Both the position numbers and the translations under genes were made by a program. From Candidatus Nanopelagicaceae bacterium (lineage in GTDB: Bacteria; Actinomycetota; Actinomycetes; Nanopelagicales; Nanopelagicaceae): a stretch of 7,314 nucleotides of DNA. Position 1 is the first letter of the stretch. The number at the start of each line of letters is the position of its first letter. The DNA is taken from contig CANLFL010000038.1 of NCBI GenBank assembly GCA_947489825.1, positions 1 to 7,314 of the forward strand, read 5' to 3'. This document shows positions 5,225 through 7,314 of the stretch, one piece after another. Below the pieces are notes generated by a model. The model worked only from the letters and a program-made list of their open reading frames with translations. It did not search any database and was not told the DNA's origin.

Positions 5225-5395
5225 TTATGAAGCTTGCGTGATATTTATTTCAGGTGTGAGTTCGTCGTACTTGGCGATCCATGTGTATCCACATTCAGAG
5301 CAAGCGGTCATCGGTCCAAAGTCATCGTTATGAACGATTTCAAGGTCAATAGACCGGCAAAGATCGCAGGTTGGAAATTCTTGATATGTTGGCAT
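5225..5395 (-). CDS. Small zinc-ribbon protein with four cysteines, 56 residues
   Basis: The minus strand encodes a 56-residue protein starting MPTYQEFPTCDLC and ending NITQAS. Cys10-x2-Cys13 and Cys32-x2-Cys35, separated by 18 residues, form a typical treble-clef or zinc-ribbon knuckle pair (CDLC and CSECGY), so zinc binding is very likely. There is no signal peptide or membrane segment, so it is probably cytoplasmic. The ATG is preceded by GAAGGGAAG (complement of 5400-5408), a strong ribosome site that fixes the start. The 77-residue gene follows 41 nt downstream on the same strand, so the two are likely co-transcribed. The exact role is unknown; small ribbons of this kind often bind nucleic acid or another protein. 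About 195 nt separate it from the divergent propeller gene, where both promoters must lie; I could not place either. Confidence 0.8.
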   Translation of the reverse strand: MPTYQEFPTCDLCRSIDLEIVHNDDFGPMTACSECGYTWIAKYDELTPEINITQAS

Positions 5396-5613
5396 GACAC
5401 TTCCCTTCTATGCGTAGGTTCACGTTCGGGGAAGCATCAATATTCTGCGGTATTACTTCGGGGTAGGGCGCGTGGCGTTGTTTAACCTCAGGTGAACTAT
5501 CGGCGAATTCTGCTCCGTCTTGCGGTAGAGGCGCGCGAGCTTTTAATGAAATGTTCATATTAAGTTTGCCAGTGATTTGCTAAATATGGATGGCGTTTAC
5601 CCAAGATACACCC

Positions 5614-7263
5614 ATGAGAAAATTTCCGTTAATTGTAGTTTTAACCGCCTCCGCACTCATTACCGCTGGACAACTTCCAGCACTGGCTAATGAATCTACC
5701 CTTAAGATCACCGAGATCACATCGATTACCTCTGGCGATGGTGAGGGAAGTAGTGAGATCGCTGCATTCCACGCGGGATCAAAGCGAATATTTGCGACCA
5801 ATGGCGTCAAGAACACTATTGATATTTATGATATTTCAGTTGTAGCAACTCCAAAGAAGGTGGGCTCGGTTTCATTGAGTCCTTATGGAAATGATGTAAC
5901 TAGCGTGGCTGCAGGTAAAGATGTTGTCGTAGCTGTTGTCAACGTTTCTGATAAATTCTCAGCAACAGGAGTTCCAACAACTACAAACGGCAAGATCGTG
6001 GTCTTTGATACCAATGGAAAAGTCTTGAGTTCACCAGATGTTTTAGGTGTCTTGCCTGACTCTGTAACTTTTGCACCAAATGGCACAACGGCACTTATTG
6101 CAATCGAGGCTCAACCGGTCTGTGCAAAGGATGATCCAGCAACTGCTGCTAAAGAAGAGACTGACTACACAAAGGCATCAGATCCGGTAGGCGGAGTAAC
6201 GGTTGCTGATCTCAGCAACCCAGCTTCTCCAGTTCTTAGATTTGCTGGATTTACTCAATTCACTGTCGCTGAAATGAGAGCTAAAGGAATCGCTCTTTCA
6301 TCAGTTGTAAACAGCGTCGCTAAGGATTTCGAGCCAGAGTTTGTGACTGCAGTTGATGACAATTATGCATACGTCACGATTCAAGAAGCTAATGCAATTG
6401 GTAAACTCAACATTGCAACTGCAACTTTTGAGAGCGTTACACGTGCCTTTGAATCTAAAGTCTCGAAGGTTGCTCGTGATACCAGTGATAAAGATTCAGG
6501 CGCAGGTCCACGGACTTACGCAAATGTAGTCGGGGCCTCTCAGCCAGATGCAATCGCTGGTTTCAAAGTGGGATCAGGTCAATACTTCGTAACTGCCAAC
6601 GAGGGCGATGCACGCGAGTACACATGTCTTAACGATGATTTACGTGGTGCCTCACTCAAAGTGGATGCACGACGTTTCCCTAATTGGACTACTTTGGCAG
6701 GACTAGCTGCACTAGGTCGTGCAAAAGTTAATCCAAATATTGGCGATAAGGATGGAGATGGGGATCTTGACACTATCCATCTTCGTGGCTCCAACTCAAT
6801 GACGATGTATCGCAATGGATTAGTGATTTGGGATAGCGCCGATCTTCTCGACGAGATTCAGACCACGGCCTTTGGTGTTGCAAACATTAACGGTTCGCAC
6901 TCTTTATCCTCTGACAAAAGCACGATAAACTATCTTGGTCAGGATCGCTCCGACGATAAGGGTGCAGAGCCAGAAGGTGTTGCCGTCGGAATGGTCGGGG
7001 ATCGTCGAATTGCAATCCTTGGCTTAGAGAGAATGTCTGCTCTGGCCGTCTTTGATATCACTCAACCTAGCAGCCCTGTCTTTCAAGAGTGGCTCCAGAT
7101 GCTTCCAACAAAGGCAACTCCTGTTAAAGATGCTAAGTACTGGTCACCAGAGGGAATCGTCTTTGTTCCTGCAGCTCAGTCGCCTTCTGGTAAAGCGCTG
7201 ATCATCACAAGCTATGAACTATCCGGTTCACTCTCAATTCATCAGATTGAGCCAGGCAACTAA
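5614..7263 (+). CDS. Secreted choice-of-anchor I family beta-propeller protein
   Basis: From ATG 5614 the protein is 549 residues. It has a signal peptide (1-25, MRKF start, hydrophobic core, ALA cleavage) and a propeller-like body. Family hallmarks in order are EPEFV (240-244), ANEGDAREY (328-336), a DKDGDGDLD calcium-type loop (378-386), RSDDKGAEPEGV (445-456), the LERM segment, and WSPEGIVFVPAAQSP (510-524) followed by a final strand ending HQIEPGN. These match the choice-of-anchor I group of secreted proteins, named because members end in different surface anchors. Here the protein stops right after the propeller, with no LPXTG, PEP-CTERM or membrane tail, so it is probably released or held by partners. 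Substrate or ligand is unknown; phosphatase or esterase activity sometimes assumed for relatives is not shown. In-frame ATG 5590 would add eight residues before the signal peptide; neither start has a clear ribosome site. Confidence 0.88.
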   Translation: MRKFPLIVVLTASALITAGQLPALANESTLKITEITSITSGDGEGSSEIAAFHAGSKRIFATNGVKNTIDIYDISVVATPKKVGSVSLSPYGNDVTSVAAGKDVVVAVVNVSDKFSATGVPTTTNGKIVVFDTNGKVLSSPDVLGVLPDSVTFAPNGTTALIAIEAQPVCAKDDPATAAKEETDYTKASDPVGGVTVADLSNPASPVLRFAGFTQFTVAEMRAKGIALSSVVNSVAKDFEPEFVTAVDDNYAYVTIQEANAIGKLNIATATFESVTRAFESKVSKVARDTSDKDSGAGPRTYANVVGASQPDAIAGFKVGSGQYFVTANEGDAREYTCLNDDLRGASLKVDARRFPNWTTLAGLAALGRAKVNPNIGDKDGDGDLDTIHLRGSNSMTMYRNGLVIWDSADLLDEIQTTAFGVANINGSHSLSSDKSTINYLGQDRSDDKGAEPEGVAVGMVGDRRIAILGLERMSALAVFDITQPSSPVFQEWLQMLPTKATPVKDAKYWSPEGIVFVPAAQSPSGKALIITSYELSGSLSIHQIEPGN

Positions 7264-7275
7264 AATCGAAGGTAA

Positions 7276-7314
7276 TTAAAAGACCACCCCAAGCCTCTTG
7301 GGGTGGTCTTTTAA
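7276..7314. terminator. Perfect 18-bp hairpin terminator
   Basis: TTAAAAGACCACCCCAAG (7276-7293) pairs perfectly with its reverse complement at 7297-7314 around a CCT loop. It lies 12 nt after the propeller gene stop. The symmetric A and T tracts suit termination in both directions, so a convergent gene may lie just beyond the window. Confidence 0.93.

Noticed and set aside
5346..5558. 70-residue minus-strand frame upstream of and overlapping the zinc-ribbon gene
   Set aside because: It has no ribosome site and overlaps the well-supported zinc-ribbon start by 50 nt in another frame. I recognise no domain. A short translated leader cannot be excluded.

Overview
The window looks like part of an actinobacterial chromosome with moderate GC content. 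The reasons are GTG starts, a tRNA gene with no encoded CCA, secreted coiled-coil NlpC/P60 hydrolases of the RipA/CwlO type, and an actinobacterial-style glutamate dehydrogenase. The moderate GC and compact spacing would fit a small-genome freshwater actinobacterium (acI/Nanopelagicales-like). That placement is an inference and was not tested.

Layout. Bases 1-53 hold the last bases of a tRNA-like sequence and its terminator; the rest of that tRNA would lie outside the window. Then comes a leader of about 140 nt with possible RNA structure. It is followed by a tight three-gene plus-strand operon (263-3283): two paralogous secreted peptidoglycan hydrolases, overlapping by 4 nt, and a secreted Asp-box (BNR) beta-propeller protein 4 nt further on. 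A strong hairpin terminator closes the operon (3311-3347). A tRNA gene with an Arg-like body and an irregular anticodon arm follows (3478-3551). Its 3' end and terminator repeat the first 49 bases of the window almost exactly, so the 3.5-kb cell-wall module lies between direct repeats of a tRNA tail. A 17-nt piece of the same anticodon arm recurs 151 bp upstream.

Next is a plus-strand glutamate dehydrogenase gene (3680-4915) with a 10-bp inverted repeat in its promoter region. It converges on a minus-strand pair of small genes: a 77-residue hypothetical protein and a 56-residue four-cysteine zinc-ribbon protein. The zinc-ribbon gene is divergent from a large secreted choice-of-anchor I beta-propeller protein (5614-7263). 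A perfect 18-bp hairpin terminator ends at the window edge.

How the parts fit. Genes 1-3 form a cell-envelope operon in which two hydrolases probably cut peptide stems of peptidoglycan; the propeller partner's role is unknown. Glutamate dehydrogenase links nitrogen and carbon metabolism and has no evident tie to its neighbours. The most unusual part is the tRNA region: repeated tail, irregular anticodon arm and an upstream fragment suggest past duplication or recombination. No integrase, transposase, CRISPR or clear defence system was seen, and nothing here clearly amounts to a new system.
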